Assembly: GCF_033807535.1 (NCBI RefSeq)
Contig: NZ_CP136856.1
Coordinates: 516,001-580,000, forward strand
Length of the DNA: 64,000 bases
Origin: Oceanisphaera sp. IT1-181
GTDB lineage: Bacteria; Pseudomonadota; Gammaproteobacteria; Enterobacterales; Aeromonadaceae
Reading direction: 5' to 3'
Both the position numbers and the translations under genes were made by a program. Positions within the stretch are counted from its first letter, which is position 1, and every line of letters begins with the position of its first letter. This document shows, in pieces, positions 8,282 through 16,277 of this stretch. The notes beneath the pieces are model-generated. The model was not told where the DNA came from and did not search any database. It saw only the letters and a program-made list of their open reading frames with translations.

Positions 8282-9703
8282 TTAAGCGGTGACCTTGTCT
8301 CTTGTTTTAAAATCGCCACTGCGCACTAATTGATCGGTGACTTTATTCACCGCCTTGGCGGTGCGCTCGACTATGTTGTCGATATCATCTCGGTTGACCA
8401 CCAGCGGTGGGGCAAAGCCAAGAATGTCGCCGTGGGGCATAGCGCGGGCGATTAGACCTTGTTCCAAACACGCGGCGGCAACTTGTGGGCCCACTTTAAG
8501 ACTTGGGTCAAAGTGCTGACGTTCGGGTTTATTGCTCGAAAACTCCAGTGCGTGTAACAAACCGACGCCGCGAGTGTCGCCGATAAGCGGATGATCGGCA
8601 AAGGTCTCATGCATGCGTTGCTGTAAATAAGCACCGGTGTCGCGGGCGTTTTCGGTTAAGTTCTCGCGGGCAATAATATCTAAGTTACACAAAGCCGCTG
8701 CCGCACCAATAGGGTGGCCAGAGTAAGTGTAGCCGTGACCGAAGGCACCCCATTCATCGGTACCTTGCTCTAACACCTTCCATACTTTATCGCCGACAAT
8801 TACCCCAGATAATGGCTGATACGCCGAGGTTAAGCCCTTGGCAATGGTCATTAAGTCGGGCTTCATATCGTAGTGCAACGAGCCAAAGTCTGATCCTAGG
8901 CGCCCAAAACCACACACCACTTCATCGGCAATTAACAAAATGTCGTATTTATCGAGCACGTGATTAATTTCAGCCCAGTAGCTTTCGGGGGGGGGCACTA
9001 TGCCGCCGGTGCCTAGCACGGGTTCGCCGATCATGGCGGCAACGGTGTCTGGCCCCTCGGCCAAGATCATTTTCTCTAACTCATTGGCACAGTGGTGAGA
9101 GAATTCGCGCTCGCTCATGTCGTGATCCGCGCGGTGATAATACACAGGTGCTAGCGTGTGCTTGATGCGGGGCAAGGGCAGGTCGAAGTGAGCATGAAAG
9201 GTATCTAGCCCAGTGAGTGAACCCGCTGCAATGGTCGAGCCGTGGTAGCCGCGGTCTCGCGAGATAATTTTCTTCTTCTGTGGCAGGCCGCGCACGTTGT
9301 TGTAGTACCACACTATTTTCATTTGAGTTTCGTTAGCGTCACTACCCGACATGCCGTAGTACACCTTACTCATACCAGCCGGTGCCATTTTGATGATGCG
9401 ATCCGAGAGCTCAATTAGCGCCTCGTTACTGTGGCCCACATAGGTGTGATAGTAAGCCAGCTTTTTTGCCTGCTCATAAATGGCTTCGGCCATTTCGGTG
9501 CGGCCATAGCCGATGTTTACACAATACAGCCCAGCAAAAGCGTCGATCAGCTCGATGCCGGTGGAGTCGGTAATACGAATGCCTTGGGCGCCGGTAATAA
9601 TGCGGCCTTTAATCTCGCCATGGGCATACTGCTTAAGGTGCGTTGATGCGTGAAATATATTCTGGCGATCCATTTCTAACCATTTTTGAGTGTCTAAAGT
9701 CAT
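8282..9703 (-). CDS. doeD: class III aminotransferase, DoeD-like (diaminobutyrate transaminase of ectoine breakdown)
   Basis: This PLP-dependent aspartate-aminotransferase-fold enzyme has 473 aa. The longer frame begins at 9793, but the ATG at 9703 has AAGGAG seven bases upstream and is the better start. Signatures in order are the N-terminal HASTHLKQYAHGEIKGRII, SGSDANETQ in the PLP phosphate pocket, ISRDRGYHGSTIAAGSL, IADEVVCGFGRLG with the cofactor aspartate, and TIAKGLTSAYQPLSG with the Schiff-base lysine. The closest recalled family member is DoeD of Halomonas, which removes the 4-amino group of 2,4-diaminobutyrate to give aspartate semialdehyde. Without context it could be read as a putrescine- or omega-amino acid:pyruvate transaminase; the adjacent doeC, doeX and doeA support the ectoine role. 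doeC lies upstream on the same strand, 280 bases away. Confidence 0.82.
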   Translation of the reverse strand: MTLDTQKWLEMDRQNIFHASTHLKQYAHGEIKGRIITGAQGIRITDSTGIELIDAFAGLYCVNIGYGRTEMAEAIYEQAKKLAYYHTYVGHSNEALIELSDRIIKMAPAGMSKVYYGMSGSDANETQMKIVWYYNNVRGLPQKKKIISRDRGYHGSTIAAGSLTGLDTFHAHFDLPLPRIKHTLAPVYYHRADHDMSEREFSHHCANELEKMILAEGPDTVAAMIGEPVLGTGGIVPPPESYWAEINHVLDKYDILLIADEVVCGFGRLGSDFGSLHYDMKPDLMTIAKGLTSAYQPLSGVIVGDKVWKVLEQGTDEWGAFGHGYTYSGHPIGAAAALCNLDIIARENLTENARDTGAYLQQRMHETFADHPLIGDTRGVGLLHALEFSSNKPERQHFDPSLKVGPQVAAACLEQGLIARAMPHGDILGFAPPLVVNRDDIDNIVERTAKAVNKVTDQLVRSGDFKTRDKVTA

Positions 9704-9772
9704 GATGATCTCCTTAATTTTCATGATGCTAAATGGCAATAATTTTTTCTTAAAGACTAAGAAATTCTTTGC

Positions 9773-9797
9773 AACGGAATCCACGGAATCCACGGAA
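9773..9797. repeat. short CCACGGAAT repeat in the doeC-doeD gap
   Basis: The 9-base unit CCACGGAAT is repeated in tandem, with a third degenerate copy before it. The reverse-complement word TTCCGTG is tandemly present again at 49811-49827. The rest of 9704-9983 has no gene; it must hold either the doeD promoter or a long intercistronic spacer. Confidence 0.5.
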
Positions 9798-9951
9798 AAA
9801 TTAAGATGAGATAAGGTCGAAAAATTCTTATGGGTTAGACCTTACAAATAATGATCTTTTTTCTCCTTTGATATGGATCTTCGTCCGTGCGTACGTACTG
9901 TGCTTCTCGTAGCAACAATGGGTTTTTCTGGGGTTAGTGTGAAATATCGTC

Positions 9952-9993
9952 CCCTTCACCCTTCACCCTTCACCCTTCACCCTTCACCCTTCA
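9952..9993 (-). repeat. six tandem heptamers (TGAAGGG on the minus strand) containing the doeC stop codon
   Basis: CCCTTCA is repeated six times without error on the plus strand. On the minus strand this reads TGAAGGG, and the TGA at 9986-9984 is the stop codon of doeC. Because the unit is seven bases long, successive copies place a TGA in all three frames. Related heptamer tracts are listed separately across the window. Confidence 0.95.
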
Positions 9994-11495
9994 CTCATTA
10001 ATCCGCCTAGGCAGTAGTATTTAAGTTGGCTGTATTCATCGAAGCCGTGGCGGCTGCCTTCTCGGCCTAAGCCGGATTGTTTAACGCCACCAAAAGGAAT
10101 GCCGTGGCCGGTCATTTTCACCGAGTTCACCGACACCATGCCAAATTCAAGGCCGTGTAATAACTGCCAAATGCTGCGAATATCGTGGCCGTATACATAA
10201 GCGGCTAAGCCATATTCGGTGTCGTTGGCTTGAGTAATTAGGCTGGCAAGATCGTGGTAAGGCAGTACGCCGGCCACGGGGCAAAAGTTTTCTTCGCGAA
10301 ATACCTTCATCTGCGGCGTGATATCCGCTAATAACACCGGCATAAAGAAGTTGGTGCCAGGGGCGTGTTCTTGGCTGCCGGCAATAAGCCGTGCACCTTT
10401 AATAATGGCGTCATCTACTAACTCTTGAGCTTTGTCGACCGCTTCGCGAAAGATAAGCGGGCCCATAGTCACGTCTTTATCGAAGCCATTGCCGACCTTG
10501 ATATGGGCCATTTCGTCGGCAAACGCCTGTAAGAAAGCCTCGTATTTCGCTTGAGGTACAAAGATACGGTTGGCGGCTAAACAGTCTTGGCCTGAAGTTT
10601 GAAATTTAGCGGCCACGGCGGCTTTGGCGGCCTCGGTAATATCCATGTCTGGCAGCACAATAAAAGGCGCGTTGCCGCCCAGTTCCATCGAGCATTTCTT
10701 GACGGTACTGGCCGCTTGGGCGAGCAGGATTTTCCCCACACGAGTAGAGCCGGTAAACGACAGGGCGCGTACGTGTTCGGATTGGCACAGCACTTGGCCA
10801 ATTTGGCTGCCTTTGCCGGTGATGACGTTATAGACGCCGGCCGGAAAGCCCGCGCGCTCAGCCAGCTCGGCTAAGGCGAGGGCAGAAAAGGGCGTTTCGC
10901 TGGCGGGCTTAATAAGTACGGTGCAACCCACTGCCAATGCTGCCGCGGCTTTGCGGGTGATCATGGCGTGCGGAAAGTTCCACGGCGTGATCAGTGCTGC
11001 CACACCAATGGGTTCGCGAATAGTGGCCAGCTGTGCATTTGGGATATGGCTGGGAATGGTGTCGCCATAAGCGCGGCGGGCTTCTTCGGCAAACCAGCGT
11101 ACGAAAGAGGCGCCGTAATCTATTTCGCCACGTGCGTCCGCCAGTGACTTGCCTTGCTCCAGCACCATCAGGCGCGCCAAGTCTTCTTTGTTTTCTAAAA
11201 TCAGATCGTGCCAGCGCAGTAAGATGGCGGCGCGTTCATCCATCATTAAATCGCGCCAGGGGGCGAAAGCCGCTTGTGCGCCATTTATGGCCTGTTCAAT
11301 TTGGCTAGGCTCAAGCTGAGTGCAGTGGCCAATCACATCTTCGGTGGCAGGATTAAGCACATCAATATCATGGGGGCCATGCACCCATTTGCCGTTGATG
11401 TAGGCCAGCTCGCGCACTAAGCGAGCATCGTTTAAATACGGCATGATGGCGTCGGTCACTTTGCTGGTGATCACGGCTTGTAGTTGTGGACTCAT
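9984..11495 (-). CDS. doeC: NAD(P)-dependent aldehyde dehydrogenase, DoeC/GabD-like
   Basis: This is a 503-aa soluble aldehyde dehydrogenase of the succinate-semialdehyde dehydrogenase group. Visible motifs are ITPWNFPHAMITRK, SFTGSTRVGK (cofactor loop), MELGGNAPFIV with the general-base glutamate, TSGQDCLAANRIFV with the catalytic cysteine, EENFCPVAGVLPY and PFGGVKQSGLGREG. In the ectoine pathway DoeC oxidises aspartate 4-semialdehyde to aspartate. By sequence alone it would be called GabD; position between doeD and doeX argues for DoeC. The ATG is preceded by AGAGGTG. The stop codon sits inside a tandem heptamer tract, an unusual 3' end. The 460-base gap upstream separates it from doeX, so doeC-doeD is probably its own transcription unit. 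Confidence 0.85.
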   Translation of the reverse strand: MSPQLQAVITSKVTDAIMPYLNDARLVRELAYINGKWVHGPHDIDVLNPATEDVIGHCTQLEPSQIEQAINGAQAAFAPWRDLMMDERAAILLRWHDLILENKEDLARLMVLEQGKSLADARGEIDYGASFVRWFAEEARRAYGDTIPSHIPNAQLATIREPIGVAALITPWNFPHAMITRKAAAALAVGCTVLIKPASETPFSALALAELAERAGFPAGVYNVITGKGSQIGQVLCQSEHVRALSFTGSTRVGKILLAQAASTVKKCSMELGGNAPFIVLPDMDITEAAKAAVAAKFQTSGQDCLAANRIFVPQAKYEAFLQAFADEMAHIKVGNGFDKDVTMGPLIFREAVDKAQELVDDAIIKGARLIAGSQEHAPGTNFFMPVLLADITPQMKVFREENFCPVAGVLPYHDLASLITQANDTEYGLAAYVYGHDIRSIWQLLHGLEFGMVSVNSVKMTGHGIPFGGVKQSGLGREGSRHGFDEYSQLKYYCLGGLMSEG

Positions 11496-11756
11496 AGGCG
11501 CACCTCTAATCGTGAGATAGCGAGTGGCTGCTCGCTCTGTGGTGATGCTTTAAGTCTAGGGGTAGGGCGTTAAGTTACTTTTTGTAAGCTGGGGTAAAAA
11601 TGCAGGATTCTTCTGTTTGTGAACGGGGAAGTGGGTGTTATTTCTACTGTCTTGCTGACGAAAGTCAGGATCTGGCTTTTGAATTTTAAATCATTCCGCT
11701 TCTCAGGACTGCCAAATACTCTTTGTTAAAATAGGGCGGCTACAAAAATAGTGTTT

Positions 11757-11910
11757 TCTGTAGAGGCCCCCTTTTTGCAATAAGAGTATTCGGCCGGTTT
11801 TGCGCAGCAAAACAATAAGGTGAATAACCATAACCCTCGTCATGCTGAAGGTTTAGTTTTTAATGTTTTGTTGCACAAAACCGGCCGGCTGAAGCGGCCT
11901 CTACAACAGA
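11757..11910. repeat. MITE-like element with about 40-base imperfect terminal inverted repeats
   Basis: The left end starts TCTGTAGAGGCC and continues through CGGCCGGTTTTGCGCAGCAA. The right end is its near reverse complement, with GTTTTGTTGCACAAAACCGG leading to GGCCTCTACA. About 60 bases of spacer lie between, with no coding capacity. The form is that of a small non-autonomous element or a large intergenic hairpin. The rest of 11496-11955 shows a degenerate palindromic repeat at 11651-11671 and heptamers at 11926-11953, and no gene. Confidence 0.65.
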
Positions 11911-11925
11911 CGATATTTTTATAGC

Positions 11926-11953
11926 ACCTCACACCTCACAATTCACGCCTCAC
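11926..11953 (-). repeat. heptamer tract after doeX
   Basis: On the minus strand four units follow the doeX stop codon directly: GTGAGGC, GTGAATT, GTGAGGT and GTGAGGT. Orientation is the same as the gene. It belongs to the same family as the doeC tract. Confidence 0.85.
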
Positions 11954-11955
11954 AT

Positions 11956-12438
11956 TCATGACAGCAACCCCTGCGCATCTTGGATGGTGACGCTGGTGGT
12001 GTGTTTGATGGTTTTGGTGACAATGTAGGTAAAGTATTTGTCTATGCCAAGCTCGGAGTCTAACCAATGATCCATCAGGCGTTGGTATTGATCTATGCCG
12101 TCACAGAGCACGCGCAGTACGTAATCGACGCCGCCGCCGGTGGCGTAACAATCGACGACATGTTCGGAGGCGAGCATGGCTTGTTCAAAGCGCTGCATGC
12201 TGCTGGCGCTGTGACTATTTAGGCTAATTTCTACCAGTACTGTGGTGTGTTTACTTAATACTTGGCCATTAATTCGCGCGCCGTAACCTTCGATAATACC
12301 CGCTTTTTCGAGGCGCTTAACGCGCTCCCAGCAAGGACTAACCGACAGGTTAATGGCTTGGGCTAAGTCAGTTTTAGTGATGCGGCCTTGCTGCTGCAAG
12401 ATTTGTAAAATTTGAATGTCGTATCTGTCTAAGCGCAT
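11956..12438 (-). CDS. doeX: Lrp/AsnC-family regulator, DoeX-like
   Basis: This transcription factor has a winged helix-turn-helix at about residues 3-60 (LDRYDIQILQILQQQGRITK, then INLSVSPCWERVKRLEKAG) and an AsnC-type ligand/oligomer domain containing CYATGGGVDYVLRV. The I-N-L-S-V-S-P-C-W-E-R helix and the FTYIVTKTIK ending match DoeX of Halomonas, which binds upstream of ectoine-degradation genes. The ATG at 12438 is chosen because it begins the conserved MRLDRYD and has AGGAG 11 bases upstream; a GTG start at 12462 would add eight residues. The gene lies 85 bases after doeA, which is the place where doeB sits in Halomonas, so doeA-doeX is probably one transcript. Confidence 0.85.
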   Translation of the reverse strand: MRLDRYDIQILQILQQQGRITKTDLAQAINLSVSPCWERVKRLEKAGIIEGYGARINGQVLSKHTTVLVEISLNSHSASSMQRFEQAMLASEHVVDCYATGGGVDYVLRVLCDGIDQYQRLMDHWLDSELGIDKYFTYIVTKTIKHTTSVTIQDAQGLLS

Positions 12439-12523
12439 AGCGTGGCTGACTCCTGTACCCACTTATTTATTAAGAGCTCACTTCCCACAAGCTTCTTTCT
12501 TCACGGCTTATTTCTTCGCCCTC

Positions 12524-13711
12524 TTATTTTTTAACAAAAAGACGCCTTGGATATTGGCTAAGGGTTTCGGCGCCGGTGTCGGTGATCACGATACTTTCAG
12601 TGGTCTCCATACCCCAGTCATCTAGCCAGAGGCCGGGCATAAAGTGAAAGGTCATGCCGGCTTTTAATAGGCTTTGGTCGGTATTACGCAGGCTCATGGT
12701 GCGCTCGCCCCAGTCGGGCGGATAACTCAAGCCAATGGGATACCCACAGCGGGCACCGTCGCGATTAAAGCCGTATTTTGCCAACTTCGCATTAAGCGCA
12801 TCGGCAATGTCGGCACAACGATTGCCGGGTTTAGCGGCGGCCAGTCCTGCCTCTAGGCCGGCATTCAAGGCTTCGTTGGCACGTAAGAAATTAGAGGTGG
12901 GCTTGCCTAAATAGATAGTGCGCGATAACACACAGTGATAGCGGCGATGGCAGCCGGCTAACTCTAAGAAGGTGCCCTCGTTGTTATTAAAGGGCCGCTC
13001 ATCCCAGGTGAGGTGCGGGGCGGCGGCATCTTCACCCGAGGGCAGCATGGGCACTATGGCCGGGTAATCCCCGTAATGACCCTCATGACCCTTCATGGCT
13101 ACCCGAGATATTTCGGCCACCAGCAGATTTTTGGGTAAGCCAGGCTCTATCATATCGAACGCCGCTTGGTGCATGTTTTCGACGATACGCGCGGCAATGC
13201 GCATATAGCTGAGCTCGGTTTCTGACTTAATGGCGCGACACCAATTAACGAGGCCGGTGGCGTCCACTAACTGGGCGTTAGGCAAGTTAGCGCGCAATGA
13301 AAAATACGCCTTAGGGCTGAAATAGTAATTATCCATCTCCACGCCCACCTTGCCATAAGCCCAAGCTCTCGGTTTGAGCTCTTGGTTGGCCAAGTATTCC
13401 ATGGCATGCAACGACGGATTCATCACGTAATGATCCGGATACCAGGTAATATTTTCTTCGCGTAGATATACGGTGCGCTTCGCCCCATTGGCATCCATTT
13501 GTCGGCCAAACCAAATAGGCTGGCCCACCGGCCCCACCACCACCACCTGAGGCGTATAAAAAGACCAACCGTCGTAGCCGGTCAGCCACGCCATGTTGGA
13601 AGGATCATGCACGATCAGCGTTTGGATGTTCTTGCGCTCCATGGAGGCTCTAACCTTGCTTAGGCGCTGCTGATATTCCTTGCGTGAAAAGTTCGGTGTT
13701 GAATGCTGCAT
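12524..13711 (-). CDS. doeA: ectoine hydrolase DoeA (M24 peptidase fold)
   Basis: DoeA opens the ectoine ring to N-acetyl-2,4-diaminobutyrate in the cytoplasm. The protein is 395 aa from the ATG at 13711, matching the family. The N-terminal half carries DPSNMAWLTGYDGWSFYTPQ, which is highly characteristic of DoeA, then W-F-G-R-Q-M-D-A-N-G. The C-terminal half is a pita-bread (creatinase/aminopeptidase P) fold with GCHRRYHCVLSRTIYLG and GYPIGLSYPPDWGER. A longer frame to 13810 begins with basic, proline-rich sequence unlike the family and is probably not translated. doeX lies immediately downstream. The symporter gene at 14278 diverges from it. Ectoine import genes are not seen nearby. Confidence 0.93.
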   Translation of the reverse strand: MQHSTPNFSRKEYQQRLSKVRASMERKNIQTLIVHDPSNMAWLTGYDGWSFYTPQVVVVGPVGQPIWFGRQMDANGAKRTVYLREENITWYPDHYVMNPSLHAMEYLANQELKPRAWAYGKVGVEMDNYYFSPKAYFSLRANLPNAQLVDATGLVNWCRAIKSETELSYMRIAARIVENMHQAAFDMIEPGLPKNLLVAEISRVAMKGHEGHYGDYPAIVPMLPSGEDAAAPHLTWDERPFNNNEGTFLELAGCHRRYHCVLSRTIYLGKPTSNFLRANEALNAGLEAGLAAAKPGNRCADIADALNAKLAKYGFNRDGARCGYPIGLSYPPDWGERTMSLRNTDQSLLKAGMTFHFMPGLWLDDWGMETTESIVITDTGAETLSQYPRRLFVKK

Positions 13712-14118
13712 ATGCGGTCTCGCTGCCAGTGTGGGTGTGGGTTGCTGCGTGGGTCGTGGCTGTCTGCCGGACCAGACACAGTACTTATCCCTGCTCCTCT
13801 TTATTTGCATCGGCTCAATGTTATGGGGCGGCTACGGGGGTAACTATGAGTGTGACTATAGATGTAGTTAGGGTGACCGATTGTCCGAGTTGTTATTGCT
13901 GCTGTTATTGATGATGTTATTGCAGATCGGTATGCCAGTCTGAGTCTTCATTTGAGCATAGCAATGAACTGAGTCTCTGCTGGCTGATGGCGACTAGGGA
14001 ATTATGTGGTGTTTTTGGGTGCGGTAAGGTTAAGCCGCTGGTGCCGGCGTTAGGATGTGAATAAAAGTCTTCAAATTGCTCCCAATCCGCGAAAAACAAT
14101 CGGCGGCAAGCTAAAGTT

Positions 14119-14136
14119 TTGTGACCTCGATCACGA
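14119..14136 (+). promoter_or_regulatory. probable CRP (cAMP receptor protein) binding site
   Basis: TGTGA-CCTCGA-TCACG matches the CRP consensus TGTGA-N6-TCACA at nine of ten core positions. It lies in the 566-base gap between doeA and the divergent symporter, about 140 bases before the symporter start, so it may control either gene. The remainder of 13712-14277 shows no gene. Confidence 0.6.
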
Positions 14137-14277
14137 ACTCAGGATGAGTGGTGTAAGTTTGGTTGCTGAGCTGTTCTTTAAATGTAAAATCCTGCCACTA
14201 GCAAAATCGCCAGCTTACTTCACTGCTTGAGTGGAGACTGGCAGAGGAATTGCTTAGACCTTATTGAGGAAGAAAAA

Positions 14278-15564
14278 ATGCAGGGTTCACTCTCAACTCG
14301 TATCTTCGCTGGCCTAATAGTGGGCTTAGTGATCGGTAGCATGATCCAATATTTATTTGCCGATGTGTCGTTATTAAGCAATAGCTTAGTGGGCTTAGCC
14401 GAAGGGCTGGGCGGCATGTTTGTGTCTTTGATTAAGCTGATGGTCGTGCCTTTGGTGTATATCTCCATTGTGACTGGCATTTGTGAGCTGCGGGATATCG
14501 CCAGCTTCGGCCGTTTAGGCAGCAAGACTTTCGGCCTGTATATCGTGAATACTATCTTGTCGATCATCGCCGCCATTGGCGTGGGCATGATTTTTCAGCC
14601 TGGCATGGGTGCAACTCTGCCCAACGGTGCTTCTAAGACCATGGAGTTAGCGACCACAGAAACTCCCGACATTGGCGCCATGCTGGTTGGTATAGTGCCC
14701 AGCAATCCGGTGCAAGCGTTTGCCTCCGGCGACATGCTGCAGATTATCTTTATGGCCATTATTACCGGCTTGGCAATTCAAGCCATGGGTGCAGCGGCAG
14801 CCCCGGCGATGCGTACTTTCCGCGTAGCCAATGAAGTGATGATGAAGCTGGTTGGCTTGGTAATGACGCTGGCGCCTTACGGTGTGTTTGCGCTGATGAT
14901 TAGCCTAGGCGCCACGCTGGAAGCCAATACACTGATGTCGGTAGCCGGTTACGTGGGCTTAGTGGTGTTGGTATTAACCTTTTGGATTTTGGTGGTCTAC
15001 CCAATGGCGGTGTGGATGTTCACGGGTGTTAAACCTAAGGTGTTTCGCCAAGCCACTCGCGAGCAGTTGCTGTTTGCACTGTCTACCGCCAGCTCTAACG
15101 CCACCATTCCGGTCACCATGCGTACCTTAACTGACAAGCTGGGCGTATCTAAAGCCATTGCCGGTTTTGGCGTGCCGCTGGGTGCCACCATTAATATGTC
15201 GGGCTCGGCCATTTACATTACCCTGGCCGCCATGTTTGCCGCTAATATTTCGGGTACGCCGATCCCAACCGGTGATTTGATCACAGTGGGCGTCACCGTA
15301 TTGTTAATGTCGGTCGGTGTTGGTGGTGTGCCGGGTGGTGCTGTGGTGATGGCCGGTGTGTTACTGCACCAAATGGGCCTGCCAATTGAAGCCATGGCCA
15401 TTATTATGGCGGTGGACAGGATCAACGATATGTTCTGTACGGCGTCTAACGTAGTGGGCGACACGGCGGTGAACACCATAGTGGCGAAGATGGAAGGCAA
15501 CCCTGAGCCCATCACCGCAGAAGAGCGCTTCGCTGAATTGCCAGTGGATGAGAAAAACTCTTAA
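14278..15564 (+). CDS. dicarboxylate/amino acid:cation symporter (GltP/DctA family)
   Basis: This inner-membrane secondary carrier (DAACS family, 428 aa) co-transports glutamate, aspartate or C4-dicarboxylates with sodium or protons. Family motifs are intact: the serine-rich FALSTASSNATIPVTMRTL hairpin, GATINMSGSAIYITLA, VGVGGVPGGAVVMAGVLL, and MAVDRINDMFCTASNVVGDT carrying the substrate-binding aspartate, arginine and asparagine residues. The ATG at 14278 has AGGAAG upstream and starts MQGSLSTRIFAGLIVG, like other members; the frame extending to 14227 is not needed. It diverges from doeA and has a CRP-like site upstream. Since ectoine breakdown ends at aspartate, handling of aspartate or glutamate would fit, but that is inference. 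Confidence 0.9.
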   Translation: MQGSLSTRIFAGLIVGLVIGSMIQYLFADVSLLSNSLVGLAEGLGGMFVSLIKLMVVPLVYISIVTGICELRDIASFGRLGSKTFGLYIVNTILSIIAAIGVGMIFQPGMGATLPNGASKTMELATTETPDIGAMLVGIVPSNPVQAFASGDMLQIIFMAIITGLAIQAMGAAAAPAMRTFRVANEVMMKLVGLVMTLAPYGVFALMISLGATLEANTLMSVAGYVGLVVLVLTFWILVVYPMAVWMFTGVKPKVFRQATREQLLFALSTASSNATIPVTMRTLTDKLGVSKAIAGFGVPLGATINMSGSAIYITLAAMFAANISGTPIPTGDLITVGVTVLLMSVGVGGVPGGAVVMAGVLLHQMGLPIEAMAIIMAVDRINDMFCTASNVVGDTAVNTIVAKMEGNPEPITAEERFAELPVDEKNS

Positions 15565-15600
15565 TAGAAGCTTGATTGTCAGACATTTGATCGTCAGATA

Positions 15601-15631
15601 AAAAAACGGCCCAACAAAGGGCCGTTTTTTG
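15601..15631. terminator. bidirectional terminator between the symporter and the PACE gene
   Basis: AAAAAACGGCCC and GGGCCGTTTTTT form a perfect stem around a 6-base loop with A and T runs on both flanks. It can therefore stop the symporter transcript on the plus strand and the efflux-gene transcript on the minus strand. Confidence 0.9.
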
Positions 15632-15695
15632 TTTATTTCTTTACTGACAGCGTACGACTTATAGCTTACCGCGGTATTTTATCTTAACGCTCTTT

Positions 15696-16133
15696 TCAAG
15701 TTTGCTGCGCTTGGGATAAGTTATCGGGGATTGGAAATACCTTGTCGTAAATCAGGTTATAAACAAAGGCGTAGCACAAATAAAACGCGGACATGGCCAT
15801 GCCCATGGTGAAGGCTTCCCAGATGCTTATCTCTAAATACCAAGCAATCATCGGTAAAAACAGCACCAATAAGCCGCCTTCAAAAAGACCAGCATGTAAC
15901 ACGCGGATCAGCGTAGTTTTATGTACGTTGTTACGAATTTTTACCATGGCGTGGTCAAACAACAGGTTATAAATGTAGTTCCACACGGTGGCAATCACCG
16001 AGCCCACCACCGCCATCAGGCCCATTTCAAACATGTTGTAGCCGAATACCAGCATGGCGAAGGGGGTAAAAATAAGTAGGCCGATAAATTCAAAGCCTAA
16101 GGTATGACGAATACGATCCAGCGTATTACGCAT
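15696..16133 (-). CDS. PACE-family multidrug/biocide efflux protein (AceI-like)
   Basis: This 145-aa inner-membrane protein has two tandem bacterial transmembrane-pair domains, the hallmark of proteobacterial antimicrobial compound efflux (PACE) transporters. Each repeat starts with an arginine-histidine entry (RIRHTLGFEFIGLL, then RVLHAGLFEGGLLVL) and ends with W-N-Y-I-Y-N-L-L-F-D or Y-A-F-V-Y-N-L-I-Y-D. The glutamate in GFEF corresponds to the proton-coupling glutamate of AceI. Members export chlorhexidine, acriflavine or short-chain polyamines by proton exchange; the substrate here is unknown. It is a lone minus-strand gene, with two hairpins upstream that may insulate it from ygfZ. No LysR-type regulator of the kind often paired with PACE genes is adjacent. 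Confidence 0.88.
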   Translation of the reverse strand: MRNTLDRIRHTLGFEFIGLLIFTPFAMLVFGYNMFEMGLMAVVGSVIATVWNYIYNLLFDHAMVKIRNNVHKTTLIRVLHAGLFEGGLLVLFLPMIAWYLEISIWEAFTMGMAMSAFYLCYAFVYNLIYDKVFPIPDNLSQAQQT

Positions 16134-16150
16134 GAAGACTCCTATGTGAC

Positions 16151-16239
16151 GGCTGTGCTCACGCCTCTTGGGGCGTGAACACAGCCGCCGTTAATGGCAA
16201 CATCAGCGAAACCGAGTGCAGAGCTCGCTGCACTCGGTT
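16151..16239. other. two adjacent strong hairpins between the PACE gene and ygfZ
   Basis: The first (16151-16188) pairs CGGCTGTGCTCACGCC with GGCGTGAACACAGCCG with one mismatch. The second (16210-16239) is a perfect 12-base stem, AACCGAGTGCAG with CTGCACTCGGTT. Neither has a long T run. The second is followed on the minus strand by TTT and may act as a weak terminator for ygfZ. Confidence 0.6.
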
Positions 16240-16277
16240 GATGGTTGTTTGTGTATCTGGATTTTAGCTAATGAGGC

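Noticed and set aside
8065..8292. Small 75-residue open frame on the plus strand
   Set aside because: It runs through an inverted repeat and a strong terminator, has no ribosome binding site and resembles no family I recognise.
9952..9993. CRISPR array or clustered regulatory repeats
   Set aside because: The units are 7 bases with no spacers, so this is a simple tandem repeat.
13712..13810. N-terminal extension of DoeA
   Set aside because: Basic, proline- and glutamine-rich sequence with no ribosome binding site; family members begin near the ATG at 13711.
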